This document shows, in pieces, positions 17,304 through 25,802 of a stretch of 64,000 nucleotides of DNA; position 1 is the first letter of the stretch; every line of letters begins with the position of its first letter. Both the position numbers and the translations under genes were made by a program. Under the pieces are notes generated by a model, which saw only the letters and a program-made list of their open reading frames with translations, did not search any database and had not been told where the DNA came from. Source of the DNA: Trichomonas vaginalis G3 (taxonomy: Eukaryota > Parabasalia > Trichomonadida > Trichomonadidae); contig NC_067205.1 in NCBI RefSeq assembly GCF_026262505.1, positions 17,856,001-17,920,000 on the forward strand, read 5' to 3'.

Positions 17304-20139
17304 ATGACTATTGCTGCATATGCGTATGAAACAAATGAAGCAAGAAGAGCACATGAACTAGTAAACGAAAACTCAACTTTAACCATTGAAGGCAATGATT
17401 TAGTCATTGACGATGGAAAAACTAAAAAAGTCATTGATTTCGATACTTTTAACACTTATGACCCATTCATTACAATAAGCAAGGTTCCTATCATAAATGA
17501 TGGAACGGTGCAATATATAAATTCTACAGTAGATGCCTCATTAGTGAAAGTATTAAATGTTCTCATTGAATTGTTAAAGAGCTTTCGATTTGACGACAAC
17601 ATTAAATGCTTAAAGAATTTAGTCATGAATGAGAAACAAATTCTTGGCGTTGCTGGTAGCAGTAATGATGTACACCTTATGACATTAGAATATTATAACG
17701 AACATAAAGATGAACTGAAAGGAGAGAAGGGTGACACCGGACCTCAAGGACCTCAAGGACCACAAGGAATACAAGGAATACAAGGAATACAAGGAATACA
17801 AGGACCTCAAGGCGAGAACGGTTTGGATGGTGTAGATGGAAAGGATGGAAAAACTGCTAAATCATGGATATGGAACCTTATAAATACTGGTTTAACAGCT
17901 GCTTCATATGGAGTTCTTCAATACCAAATCGGAAAGATATGGGCAGTACTTGGTGAAGAAGTTTTAAATGACGTTAAAAATGCTTTGAACTTCATTTCAA
18001 ATGGTTCGGATACTATTAAAACTTTATCTGGTTGGATGCAAGAAACAAGGAGTCAAATAGATACTGTAAGACGTATAGCAAACAATGCACGTACGGGATT
18101 GGATACTTTACGACAAGCACAAAATACACTAAAGGAAGCAAATGATATTCTTGGCTCAGTATCAGACATGCATGAAGATTGGCTTAAAGGTATTGACAAA
18201 ATCTTTAAAAAATCACAGTCAGTCTATTGCTGACTACAAGAAAAGTATAGATTTTTTACATAGTGCTATGGACGTACATGATGGAAGCATAAGGAACTTA
18301 CTTAATGCTAATAATAACTTACCAGGAACTATTAAAGCATTTATAAAGTCCTTTGTAAAACCTGGTGCTCTAACATTTAGGTCTTTGAGAGCAAGAGCAT
18401 TGAAGTCAAGAGATGCAGAAACTCCAACAGAACCTACAGAAGGAACTGAAACAACAGAAACTCCAGAAGAACCACCAAAACCAACAGCTAATGAAATATT
18501 GTTCGAATATTTTCCAAGGTACTCTGTTCTCATTGCATACATTCAAGAAATACTTAAGAAAGCAGACTTGACTTTAGGAGATGATGAAAGTTCTGTATAT
18601 CTTTCGTTCCAGTTTCAAATAGCAGAACTTTTGAGACAGATATGCTTAATGTATGACAACATCTCTGATTTCACAAGATATGATGACGACCATGACCCCG
18701 AACACGGTGAAGAAGAAGTTTTACAAACATCCATTAAGACAGGAAAGGTTTTAACTCAAAGTCTCATTATTGACACCAAAGATGGCGAAGTGGACGTTCT
18801 TCAAGAGCTGAAGAAAAATACTTCTTCGGGAGGTGGTGGTAGGCATGAACTTGAAATAAATGAGATAGAAGAGAAATTAGCCGAAAAAGCAGATAAAGAA
18901 CATAAACACAATATCTCCGATATAAATGAACTTCAAGCTACATTAAATAGTAAAGCGGACAAAAATGAACTTGACGCAATGAACAAAGTTTTGAAATCTC
19001 ATAAACACAATATCTCCGATATAAATGAACTTCAAGCTACATTAAATAGTAAAGCGGACAAGAACCATGTTCATTATATAACTTCAGACGAACAGATTAT
19101 AACGGACTACCATGGATATTTAACACGAAGTGATGAAGCGAAGACAAAAAATGTTAATGAAAGAAGATATAAATACATTCGTGCTAAAGGTTATGACATA
19201 AGCTGTACTGTACAGTATGATGTAGCTAAAGCACCAGAAGCATTTGGTTATACCGGTGAAATTTATGCCTCTACTTTCAATGTTAACGGTGTATTAGTTG
19301 AACCAAGATTTACTTTGAGAGTTAAGGCAAAAATAACGTTTGAAGATGCTATTAAAAGTAAAGCTGACAAAGTTGAACTCGAAGCAATGAACAAAGTTTT
19401 GAAATCTCATAAACACAACATCTCCGATATAAATGAACTTCAAGCTACATTAGACAGTAAAGCTGACAAGAACCATACACATAAATCCTTCACTACTGTT
19501 AGAGCAGACGACATAATATTGAACTTTGACCTTGGTTCAAGTGCACCATTAGAAAATCCAAGTACAAGCGTAAAAGATACTCTTAACAGTTTAGATAAGA
19601 GTTGCAGGAACATTGAAAGTCATACCAGAAACTTTGAAGCACATGAACTACCCGCAATGTTAGATAAGAAAGCAGACAAAACAGAGCTTCAAACATTAAA
19701 GACTCAGATTCTTGAAACATTATATCCTATAGGCTCTATTTATACGTCAATGAACTCAACAAATCCAGCAACAGTTTTAGGTTTTGGTAAGTGGGAACAG
19801 ATTGTAGACAAATTCTTATATTGTACTAAAAGTTCAAAACAAGCCGGAGGTTCAAAGAAAATTACAGAAGCAAACCTTCCACCGCACACTCATACAGGAA
19901 CTACAAACTTTTCTGGCGACCATAGCCACTCATTAAGAGACCACCCATTATACAACTCAGAGTATGAAGCTGGCAATGATGTTTTATCTCCATCTTATAA
20001 CAATGCAGCAAAAAAGACTTTTCGACAAACTGAACCAGGAGGAAATCATGTCCATACTTTCACAACAAATCCAACAGGCTCGGGTGCAGATTATATGCCA
20101 CCATTTATGACTGTATTTGCATGGAATAGAGTTCAATGA
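17304..20139 (+). pseudogene. Phage-type tail-fibre / receptor-binding protein with collagen-like repeats, one frameshift
   Basis: About 940 residues if read across one frameshift. In order: an N-terminal domain (~125 residues); collagen-like Gly-x-x repeats ([14 protein letters not shown], then four GIQ repeats); a helical region; a Pro/Thr linker; and a stalk with repeats of HKHNISDINELQATLNSKAD. The tip contains YPIGSIYTSMNSTNPATVLG, LPPHTHTGTT and YMPPFMTVFAW. The tip and stalk repeats are typical of bacteriophage tail fibres and baseplate-associated adhesins. An extra A at about 18200, absent from Maverick 2, shifts the frame and ends the first part at 18233; the second frame continues to 20139. 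The likely role is attachment to a host cell by a Maverick particle. The combination in an eukaryotic transposon points to transfer from phage. Confidence 0.85.
17725..17815 (+). repeat. Collagen-like 9-bp tandem repeats in the fibre gene
   Basis: Repeats of CAAGGAATA and CAAGGACCT encode Gly-x-Gln/Pro triplets. Maverick 2 has fewer copies (51635-51700), showing length change between copies. Confidence 0.85.
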
Positions 20140-20179
20140 ACGCGCTTGAGCCTAGAATAAAATCTTTAACTTTACATAA

Positions 20180-21265
20180 ATGAGCTTGAAAGAAGTATTC
20201 GAACAACATCCATGGAGGTCATTTAAGAAGTTCAATGAAGCTGCAAAGAGTTGGGGATTTACTAACAGAGCTGAAGTGAAAAGGTTCTTTGACAAAAATG
20301 TTGTACATCAAACAAAAATAAACCCTTACGACTACTTTTTACCAATTTACTCCAACGCTCCTGACGCATACCAATTTGACACTCTCATTCAAAGCAGAAA
20401 AGGAGGACATAAACCATTCCTCATCTTCATAAATGTTAACACTCGTAAAGCATATGCATATCCAATGAAAAATAAAGGAACTCGTGAAGTGTTAAGAGTT
20501 TTACAAAAGTTTGTAGCAGAACATAACCCAAGTACTTTAACATCAGACCAAGACAGTGCATACCTCAGCAATGAAATCACAGATTTTCTCATTAAGCATA
20601 ACATAACTCACTACACTACTGAAGACCATAACCATAACATACTCGGTATCATAAACCGCTTCATAAGGACGCTCAGAGATTTAAACCAAGAGCGAGACTT
20701 TACCGAAGAAACAATGAAACATTTTCTCGAAGTATATAATTCCTCAACACATTCTACAACAGGACATACACCAAATTCAATGACACAACAACAAGAAGAA
20801 AAGTATATACAAAAGAAACGAAGCCAAACACAAAATATCAGAAATTCAACACAATTTACCCTCATTCCTGGAACAAAAGTTCGTGTAGTTCTTGACGACA
20901 AACCGTTGACAAAGAAACGTTTAAGGTTAAGTAGAAACTATTATATCGTAGACTCTACGCAAGGTAATGGATATCTTATAAAAGCTGCTGACGACTCTAT
21001 TGCGTTTTATCCTCGTCATAAATTAGTTGAAAGTAGTAATGGCAAACTTGCTGAAACCATTGACGAAGCAAAGCGAGGAGTGGTTATTGAAATACTTGAC
21101 TACAACATAAACGATGACACTTATAAAGTAAGATATGAAGGAGGTGTTGAAGATGTTATACCATCTAAGAACTTGAGAGAGTCAAAGCCAACACATCTGG
21201 GACCATTAGAGCGGGAGTACTGGAAAGACAAAAATATGCCAGAAAGAATAAGAAAATTCTTCTAA
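20180..21265 (+). CDS. INT: Maverick integrase (retrovirus-like, rve fold) with chromo/SH3-like C-terminus
   Basis: 361 residues. An N-terminal helical region is followed by an rve/DDE core: first Asp in YQFDTL (D67) and second in TSDQDSAY (D123). In the third motif INRFIRTLRDL, the residue 36 after D123 is Asn159, where the superfamily has Glu. The C-terminal ~60 residues (VVIEILDYNINDDTYKVRYEGG ...) look like the chromo/SH3-like tail found on many Maverick integrases. It should cut and join element ends to make 5-6-bp duplications, which both elements here show. The Glu-to-Asn change is also in the Maverick 2 copy. The start follows CTTTACATAAATG. Confidence 0.9.
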   Translation: MSLKEVFEQHPWRSFKKFNEAAKSWGFTNRAEVKRFFDKNVVHQTKINPYDYFLPIYSNAPDAYQFDTLIQSRKGGHKPFLIFINVNTRKAYAYPMKNKGTREVLRVLQKFVAEHNPSTLTSDQDSAYLSNEITDFLIKHNITHYTTEDHNHNILGIINRFIRTLRDLNQERDFTEETMKHFLEVYNSSTHSTTGHTPNSMTQQQEEKYIQKKRSQTQNIRNSTQFTLIPGTKVRVVLDDKPLTKKRLRLSRNYYIVDSTQGNGYLIKAADDSIAFYPRHKLVESSNGKLAETIDEAKRGVVIEILDYNINDDTYKVRYEGGVEDVIPSKNLRESKPTHLGPLEREYWKDKNMPERIRKFF

Positions 21266-21313
21266 ACTTTTTCATTAGATGTAAATCAGACAAAAATATA
21301 ATTTAGGGTAGAA

Positions 21314-21327
21314 GGTTAGATCTAACC
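21314..21327. repeat. GGTTAGATCTAACC palindrome after the integrase gene
   Basis: The 14-bp core sits inside a larger inverted repeat GGGTAGAA...TTCTACCC (about 21305-21351). It lies between the integrase stop and the next gene's upstream block. Confidence 0.8.
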
Positions 21328-21381
21328 TGTTTTCTAACCTCTTTTCTACCCTCTTGAATTTTCATGAATTTCCTTAAGACA

Positions 21382-21440
21382 GAAAAAATAAAGTTAGTTT
21401 TATTTTTATTTATTTTTTTATTTTGTATGTAAGAACAGAA
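21382..21440 (+). promoter_or_regulatory. Conserved upstream block of KilA-N gene (early-type promoter candidate)
   Basis: AAAAATAAAGTTAGTTTTATTTTTATTTATTTTTTTATTTTGTATGTAAGAACAG is shared in order (AATAAAGTTAG, T-rich tract, TTTTGTATGTAAGAACAG) with blocks before 22275, 24091 and the Maverick 2 genes at 45034, 45734 and 46837. The structural genes lack it. Confidence 0.6.
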
Positions 21441-22103
21441 ATGTCAGTCGAAGCAAAAACATTCACGAACAAATCTAATGGCGAAACATTCACAAAAGGC
21501 ACTTATAACGGTATTGAAGTCTTACGTAGAGACAAGGATGGTTACATTAATGCAACAAAGATGTGCCAACAGTTTAGGAAAGACTTTAGAAAGTTGTTGG
21601 AAAATAAGTCCTGGGAAGAGTATTATAAGGCATTTTGTGAAGAATATAGCAACCGTCGGAATTCCGGCGGTTGGTTTTTATACAAAATTCATGCAGGAAT
21701 TCCTGATGAAATCAAACAGGTTAGAGGAACGTATGTAGACCCAAGACTTATAAACTATATAGCAATGTGGGCTTCTCCAAAATATTGTATAGCAGTTGGA
21801 AAAATTATGGACTCCATAGACAAGAAAGTTCATGAGAAATTAGATGAAGAAGAACTCGAAGATACAGTAGAGAATGCTAAACATTTGTTTGAAGAAGAAG
21901 TTAGAAAAATGCATGAAAAACAATTAGAACATGAACGTGAGATATGTTATGGTTATAGAGATTCTCCATACGAACTAGACCAATGGGAACAAGAAGATTT
22001 AAAGAGAGAATTTAGAGAATATGAACTCGCTAAGATAGCATTTGAAGCTGCAGAAAAGAAGTTAAAAGTTTGGGGTCGTTTTGTACAAAAATATTGTGAG
22101 TAA
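21441..22103 (+). CDS. KilA-N domain DNA-binding protein
   Basis: 220 residues from the ATG at 21441; upstream codons in the frame are part of the shared leader. The KilA-N domain spans about residues 20-130, with the signatures DGYINATKMC and YVDPRLINYIAMWASPKYC. A charged coiled-coil follows (EELEDTVENAKHLFEEEVRK) with a Glu/Lys-rich tail. KilA-N proteins are DNA-binding regulators common in phages and large DNA viruses. It belongs to a set of interchangeable cassettes between integrase and polymerase. The Maverick 2 copy has lost its first ~50 residues to a tandem array. Confidence 0.85.
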   Translation: MSVEAKTFTNKSNGETFTKGTYNGIEVLRRDKDGYINATKMCQQFRKDFRKLLENKSWEEYYKAFCEEYSNRRNSGGWFLYKIHAGIPDEIKQVRGTYVDPRLINYIAMWASPKYCIAVGKIMDSIDKKVHEKLDEEELEDTVENAKHLFEEEVRKMHEKQLEHEREICYGYRDSPYELDQWEQEDLKREFREYELAKIAFEAAEKKLKVWGRFVQKYCE

Positions 22104-22154
22104 ATGAACCATTTATTTTTATTGAATTCACCAAAAATATAATTTAGGGTAGAA

Positions 22155-22168
22155 GGTTAGATCTAACC
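22155..22168. repeat. GGTTAGATCTAACC palindrome after the KilA-N gene
   Basis: Same arrangement as at 21314: palindrome, CTCTTGAATTTTCATGAATTT, then the conserved upstream block of the next gene. Confidence 0.8.
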
Positions 22169-22220
22169 TCTTTTCTAACCTCTTTTCTACCCTCTTGAAT
22201 TTTCATGAATTTTCCCGAAA

Positions 22221-22274
22221 TAAAAAATAAAGTTAGTTTTATTTTTATTTATTTTTTTATTTTGTATAAAAGAT
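22221..22274 (+). promoter_or_regulatory. Conserved upstream block before 22275
   Basis: Near-identical to 21382-21440 up to TTTTATTTTGTAT, then AAAAGAT and the ATG. Its match to the KilA-N leaders implies common regulation. Confidence 0.6.
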
Positions 22275-23240
22275 ATGATTTCAACAATCGGCACAACAAC
22301 ACTTCAAGCCGCGAACGGCGGGACTCTGTCCACAACAACAGCACCAAACTCTTTAGTCATGAATCCAACATCTATGTTAGTAGAGATGAAAAGCTTCATT
22401 CCTTCTTCATATACTTTCGAAACAAAAATCCAGAAGATAAAGCAAGAACTTTTAACAAGTAATTTAGACTGTAGTGCGAAAGATGAAACAAATGAACAGT
22501 ATCTTTATGAAATGCAGGACATTATTGACCATTTACCTAAACTACCTGAAATTCAGCATCAAAAACTAACTATTCCTGAATTCGACGAAATTGAAGTTAA
22601 AGTTACTGACTCAGTAGAAATAAAGAAGTTCATACGTAAAGTAAATTATGAATTCCTTGGTTTTCATTGCAACCATAAAGTTATGGACAAAGATTGCGAC
22701 ATGTTATATAAGAACATCTCTGACATATATAAATCTGAAGAATTTAAGACCTACGACAACTTTGTTTCGTTAGTTGCTGAATGTGTATGGCAGATAAGAG
22801 ATAAAGATAAAAGATGTAAAATATGGAATGAACAAATAAGACCCGCTATGTTTGAGATGAAGAGAGCAATTGACGCCTTGGTTGTTTTAGCAGGTAAGGT
22901 TTCAGAATATAACGCAAAAATGAACCCGCAATGTTCTAAATGTAAAGCAGCAATGAGGAGATATAACTACTCCGTCAAAGAGATAGAAAGAATGAGAAAC
23001 GACTATGCAGATTTAAAGAAAGAAGCAGAAAAGCCAGCAGAAAATAAAATGGACATGTTAGAATTTCTGAACAAAAACTATCCAACTGCTGACGATTTCC
23101 TTCTATCTGACGTCAAGAAGAAGTATAAAGAAACCTTCGGCATTGTTAAAACATTCGATGTACTAAAAGAAGAAATAGAAGCCACAAAACTGTTTAGAGT
23201 CTCACGAATTCATAACGTTTACCATGTAAAACGCTTATAA
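22275..23240 (+). CDS. Hypothetical protein, possible C-terminal winged helix (321 aa)
   Basis: The N-terminus carries a nine-residue insertion relative to Maverick 2 (within LQAANGGTLST) encoded by a double-hairpin insert at 22308-22331. The middle is helical with a CSKCKAAM pair that could bind metal, followed by a coiled coil (VKEIERMRNDYADLKKEAEK). The last 60 residues (FLLSDVKKKYKETFGI ... IHNVYHVKRL) look like a winged-helix DNA-binding fold, as in many viral replication or regulatory proteins; this is inference. It shares the upstream block of the KilA-N genes. An intact homologue is at 45899-46837. Confidence 0.6.
   Translation: MISTIGTTTLQAANGGTLSTTTAPNSLVMNPTSMLVEMKSFIPSSYTFETKIQKIKQELLTSNLDCSAKDETNEQYLYEMQDIIDHLPKLPEIQHQKLTIPEFDEIEVKVTDSVEIKKFIRKVNYEFLGFHCNHKVMDKDCDMLYKNISDIYKSEEFKTYDNFVSLVAECVWQIRDKDKRCKIWNEQIRPAMFEMKRAIDALVVLAGKVSEYNAKMNPQCSKCKAAMRRYNYSVKEIERMRNDYADLKKEAEKPAENKMDMLEFLNKNYPTADDFLLSDVKKKYKETFGIVKTFDVLKEEIEATKLFRVSRIHNVYHVKRL
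22308..22331 (+). repeat. Double-hairpin palindromic insert, in frame
   Basis: GCCG-cgaa-CGGC followed directly by GGAC-tct-GTCC. Maverick 2 lacks it and is 27 bases shorter here, so reading is preserved. Confidence 0.75.
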
Positions 23241-23475
23241 AATAACTGGGGTAGAAAAGAGGTTAGAAAACAGGTTAGATCTAACCTTCTACCCTAAACA
23301 TTATTTTTGCTGAAAAATGACCAAAATTCTGAGTAAAATAATTTTTAGGGCATGTGTCAAACCGTTGAGTTTTCACAAAATTCCAAAAATAACGTTTACC
23401 ATGTAAAACGCTTATAAAATAACTGGGGTAGAAAAGAGGTTAGAAAACAGGTTAGATCTAACCTTCTACCCTAAA
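23212..23475 (+). repeat. Direct duplication of an 87-bp gene-end segment
   Basis: 23212-23298 and 23389-23475 are near-identical. They include the last codons of the gene at 22275 and the GGTTAGATCTAACC palindrome (23273 and 23450). The second copy has no gene before it, so a short gene-end cassette has been duplicated. Confidence 0.8.
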
Positions 23476-23608
23476 ATATATTTTTGCTGAATTCAGCACA
23501 AAAATCTGAGTAAAATGGCATAAGATTGCTTCCCTCGGAAACAGTGAAGAACAGCGAGTACGTAGCCTGTCGACATAAGATTTTATAAATTGCATATTTG
23601 ACGTAAAT

Positions 23609-23983
23609 TTATTTCCATCTAGCTTCCCACCGCATAAGATATTCATACGTGTTTGTAAGACATTCATTAAAATTCTTTTCTATTGCATCTAATCTTGCGT
23701 TATTTTTTTCAATAGCTTGTCTGTATTCTTCATCATCTCCAGCAGTGTTTGGGTCTTCACGTTTAAAATATTCATTGTTAACCAATTTTTTATCTACAAA
23801 TTTTATTAGTGTTTGATTCACTTCGTTATGATAACGGTCATATTCTTTCAATACGTAAGTGAAGACAAAATGCGTCGTACCTTCAATCTTAAAGCTTAAA
23901 GAACTTTCAACACAGTTTTGAGGGTCTGTCAGTGCGTCAATGAGATAGTATTCGAAGTCAGTCAATAATCTTTTTAAAGTCAT
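23609..23983 (-). CDS. Hypothetical protein specific to Maverick 1 (124 aa)
   Basis: A helical, charged protein (for example TLIKFVDKKLVNNEYFKRED and AIEKNNARLDAIEKNFNECL) without a recognised family. It occupies the variable region between integrase and polymerase. Maverick 2 has no counterpart here and instead carries a KilA-N/GIY-YIG gene on the other strand relative to the element. Opposite orientation to its neighbours suggests an acquired cassette. Confidence 0.5.
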   Translation of the reverse strand: MTLKRLLTDFEYYLIDALTDPQNCVESSLSFKIEGTTHFVFTYVLKEYDRYHNEVNQTLIKFVDKKLVNNEYFKREDPNTAGDDEEYRQAIEKNNARLDAIEKNFNECLTNTYEYLMRWEARWK

Positions 23984-24030
23984 TTCATACAGGATAAAAT
24001 TTAATGTTGTGAAGAAATAGTGTTTATCTC

Positions 24031-24090
24031 AGAAAAAATAACGCTAATTTTATTTTTATTTATTTTTTTATTTTGTCTGTAAAGACAGAT
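24031..24090 (+). promoter_or_regulatory. Conserved upstream block before the KilA-N/DUF3627-like gene
   Basis: AAAAAATAACGCTAATTTTATTTTTATTTATTTTTTTATTTTGTCTGTAAAGACAG leads to the ATG at 24091. It is a variant of 21382-21440, with GTAAAGACAG in place of GTAAGAACAG. Confidence 0.55.
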
Positions 24091-24951
24091 ATGACAACAT
24101 CAGAGAGCACAACAACTGCTATCGTTCATGAAGCTATAAATGAAGAATACGAGTACATACAATATAACAAACAGTTACGTCTCATTCGTTCAGTCAAAGA
24201 TGACATGTACCAAATGCAAAGTATTTTGACAGCATGTTATGCTCCAGATACTAAACTTCCTAAAGACTGGTTTAGGAACCAAAGCACTATTGAACTATTA
24301 AATGAAGCACAGCGAGACATACTTTTTTCTGAAAACAGTGAAGAACAGCGAGTAGGTAAAAAACCCCAGTCGCCAAAACTCTATGAAAATCGTGAAAAAT
24401 TGCCAAACGGTTTGAGAGGATATTATGTTCATAGACTTCTCGTAAATGCTGTAGCAATGTGGGCTTCGCCTCGTTATGCTTGGAATATTTACAGACTTCT
24501 TGACGAAATTCACAGACAAGAACGTGAAGATATGGAAAAGAAACTTCATGCAAAAGATGAAGTCATTGAATCCAAAGACAAAAGCATACAGAAAAGAATA
24601 CCGCGTTCAGTACCAAAAGGAAAGGAAAAGAGTTATAAGTATATGATATATACTGAAGAGATGGAAAATGAAGAAGACAGAGATACGGTTATGTTGCATT
24701 TAGTCAGAAGAAACAACAAAAGCTTTTATGACCTTGCTAAGATTTACAAATCTGACAGAAACTGGTTCTATCGTGAAAACTTACCGATTTCAATGACACC
24801 GAATGAGCAAATAAAGGAAATTGTCAAAAATACTCTTCCTCAAACACACTATGACATCAAAGGTTGCACAATACTTACATTCAAAGAAGACTTACCATTG
24901 TTAAAGGAAAAAATAACAGAGTATTTCGATAACTTCAAAGAGGAAGAATGA
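24091..24951 (+). CDS. KilA-N-like protein with C-terminal DUF3627-like region
   Basis: 286 residues from the ATG at 24091. A divergent KilA-N-type segment spans about residues 15-140, with KDWFRNQSTIELLNE and a VNAVAMWASPRYAWNIYRLL helix like that of the gene at 21441. Then comes a coiled coil (REDMEKKLHAKDEVIESKDK) and a C-terminal ~110-residue domain (PRSVPKGKEKSYKYMIYTEE ... WFYRENLPIS). This resembles the DUF3627 region that follows KilA-N in insect large-DNA-virus proteins. The role is likely DNA binding and regulation. Maverick 2 has a frameshifted copy (44175-45034). Confidence 0.7.
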   Translation: MTTSESTTTAIVHEAINEEYEYIQYNKQLRLIRSVKDDMYQMQSILTACYAPDTKLPKDWFRNQSTIELLNEAQRDILFSENSEEQRVGKKPQSPKLYENREKLPNGLRGYYVHRLLVNAVAMWASPRYAWNIYRLLDEIHRQEREDMEKKLHAKDEVIESKDKSIQKRIPRSVPKGKEKSYKYMIYTEEMENEEDRDTVMLHLVRRNNKSFYDLAKIYKSDRNWFYRENLPISMTPNEQIKEIVKNTLPQTHYDIKGCTILTFKEDLPLLKEKITEYFDNFKEEE

Positions 24952-25004
24952 AAATCTAAGCTAATTTTATTTTTTTTATAAAATTTTATCTCATATGAAA
25001 GAAC

Positions 25005-25221
25005 ATGAATTTAGAATATTCGGAACTCATGACAGAAGAGGAGAACGAACAGCATGTAAAAGATTATGCAAAATTTATGAAGACATAAAAAGCATTTAAA
25101 ACAATATCTAAATGCTTCTAAAGATTATGCAAAATTTCTGAAGGTATATAAAGCTTATGAAAAAGCGTATGAAAAGTTTATACATTGGGGAATTGTTGTA
25201 AAATATCGATATGAAGACTAA
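25005..25221 (+). pseudogene. Small Tyr/Lys-rich gene, broken in Maverick 1
   Basis: The Maverick 2 copy (43905-44120) is an intact 71-residue frame with an internal repeat DYAKFLK. Here a C-to-A change gives a stop (ACATAA) after 27 codons, and a one-base insertion follows in an A-run. Function unknown. The intact version implies it was coding in the ancestor. Confidence 0.6.
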
Positions 25222-25239
25222 CCAAAAATATATTTTTGC

Positions 25240-25713
25240 TTAAATAGCTTCAGGGTCTATTTCTTCAACCATTTCACTTCCTTCGTCAATGTCAATAGAA
25301 GCTTCTTCAACCTTTGGTAAGAATTTCTGTATAACATCTTTGTTCGTTATTGTCTTCAGAGATGAAGGATAATATTTCACAGATGTTTCACCCTTCTTAT
25401 ATTCTTTCTGTTCGGAAAGATTCATAGCAATACTGAAGAAGTCAATGTTAGAGTTCTTTATGACAGTATAATGAGTATCTTTGACATTCACGAAGAAACT
25501 CTTTTGTTTCAAAACTACTGCTAACTCTTGTGAAGTATAACGTTTGCGGTCAATGACAATAGCTAATGGTCTGACATACTGACCAAACTTAGATTCTTTC
25601 ACAAACTTCTTGTTAAAGATAACATTAACGTTTGAAGCACCATTGAACTCATTCTTGATGGCATTAGCGAGAGCATTGTATGAAAAGAACTTGCAATCTT
25701 GCATGTGTTTCAT
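25240..25713 (-). CDS. Hypothetical conserved Maverick protein (157 aa)
   Basis: Divergent from the polymerase gene across an 89-bp AT-rich spacer, an order kept in Maverick 2 (43413-43886, intact). Mixed alpha/beta sequence: KFFSYNALANAIKNEF, NVNVIFNKKFVKESKFGQYV, YPSSLKTITNKDVIQKF, and a C-terminal acidic tail (ASIDIDEGSEMVEEIDPEA). Conservation and linkage suggest a replication-associated role, possibly the terminal protein or a polymerase partner. No diagnostic motif supports either. Confidence 0.6.
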   Translation of the reverse strand: MKHMQDCKFFSYNALANAIKNEFNGASNVNVIFNKKFVKESKFGQYVRPLAIVIDRKRYTSQELAVVLKQKSFFVNVKDTHYTVIKNSNIDFFSIAMNLSEQKEYKKGETSVKYYPSSLKTITNKDVIQKFLPKVEEASIDIDEGSEMVEEIDPEAI

Positions 25714-25802
25714 TATAATAAAAATATTAAATTATTTTGAAAATAACTTAAAAAAAATCTAATCTAATTTTTTCAAAAATATTTTTTTTATTTCTACTAA
25801 AG
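25714..25802. promoter_or_regulatory. Divergent promoter region of polymerase and its partner gene
   Basis: 89 bp almost purely A/T (runs such as TATTTTTTTTATTTC) between the two ATGs, conserved in Maverick 2 at 43323-43412. There is no palindrome and no leader of the KilA-N type. Confidence 0.45.

Noticed and set aside
17725-17815. Host collagen gene fragment
   Set aside because: The collagen-like run is inside a continuous fibre frame with phage-type stalk and tip, so it is part of that protein.
17304-18233. Programmed frameshift between the two fibre frames
   Set aside because: Maverick 2 keeps one frame across this point with one A fewer, so a simple insertion in Maverick 1 explains it better.
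21655-21682. CCGTCGG-aatt-CCGGCGG as another double-hairpin insert in the KilA-N gene
   Set aside because: A single imperfect palindrome without the second hairpin; Maverick 2 has the same length here, so no insertion is shown.
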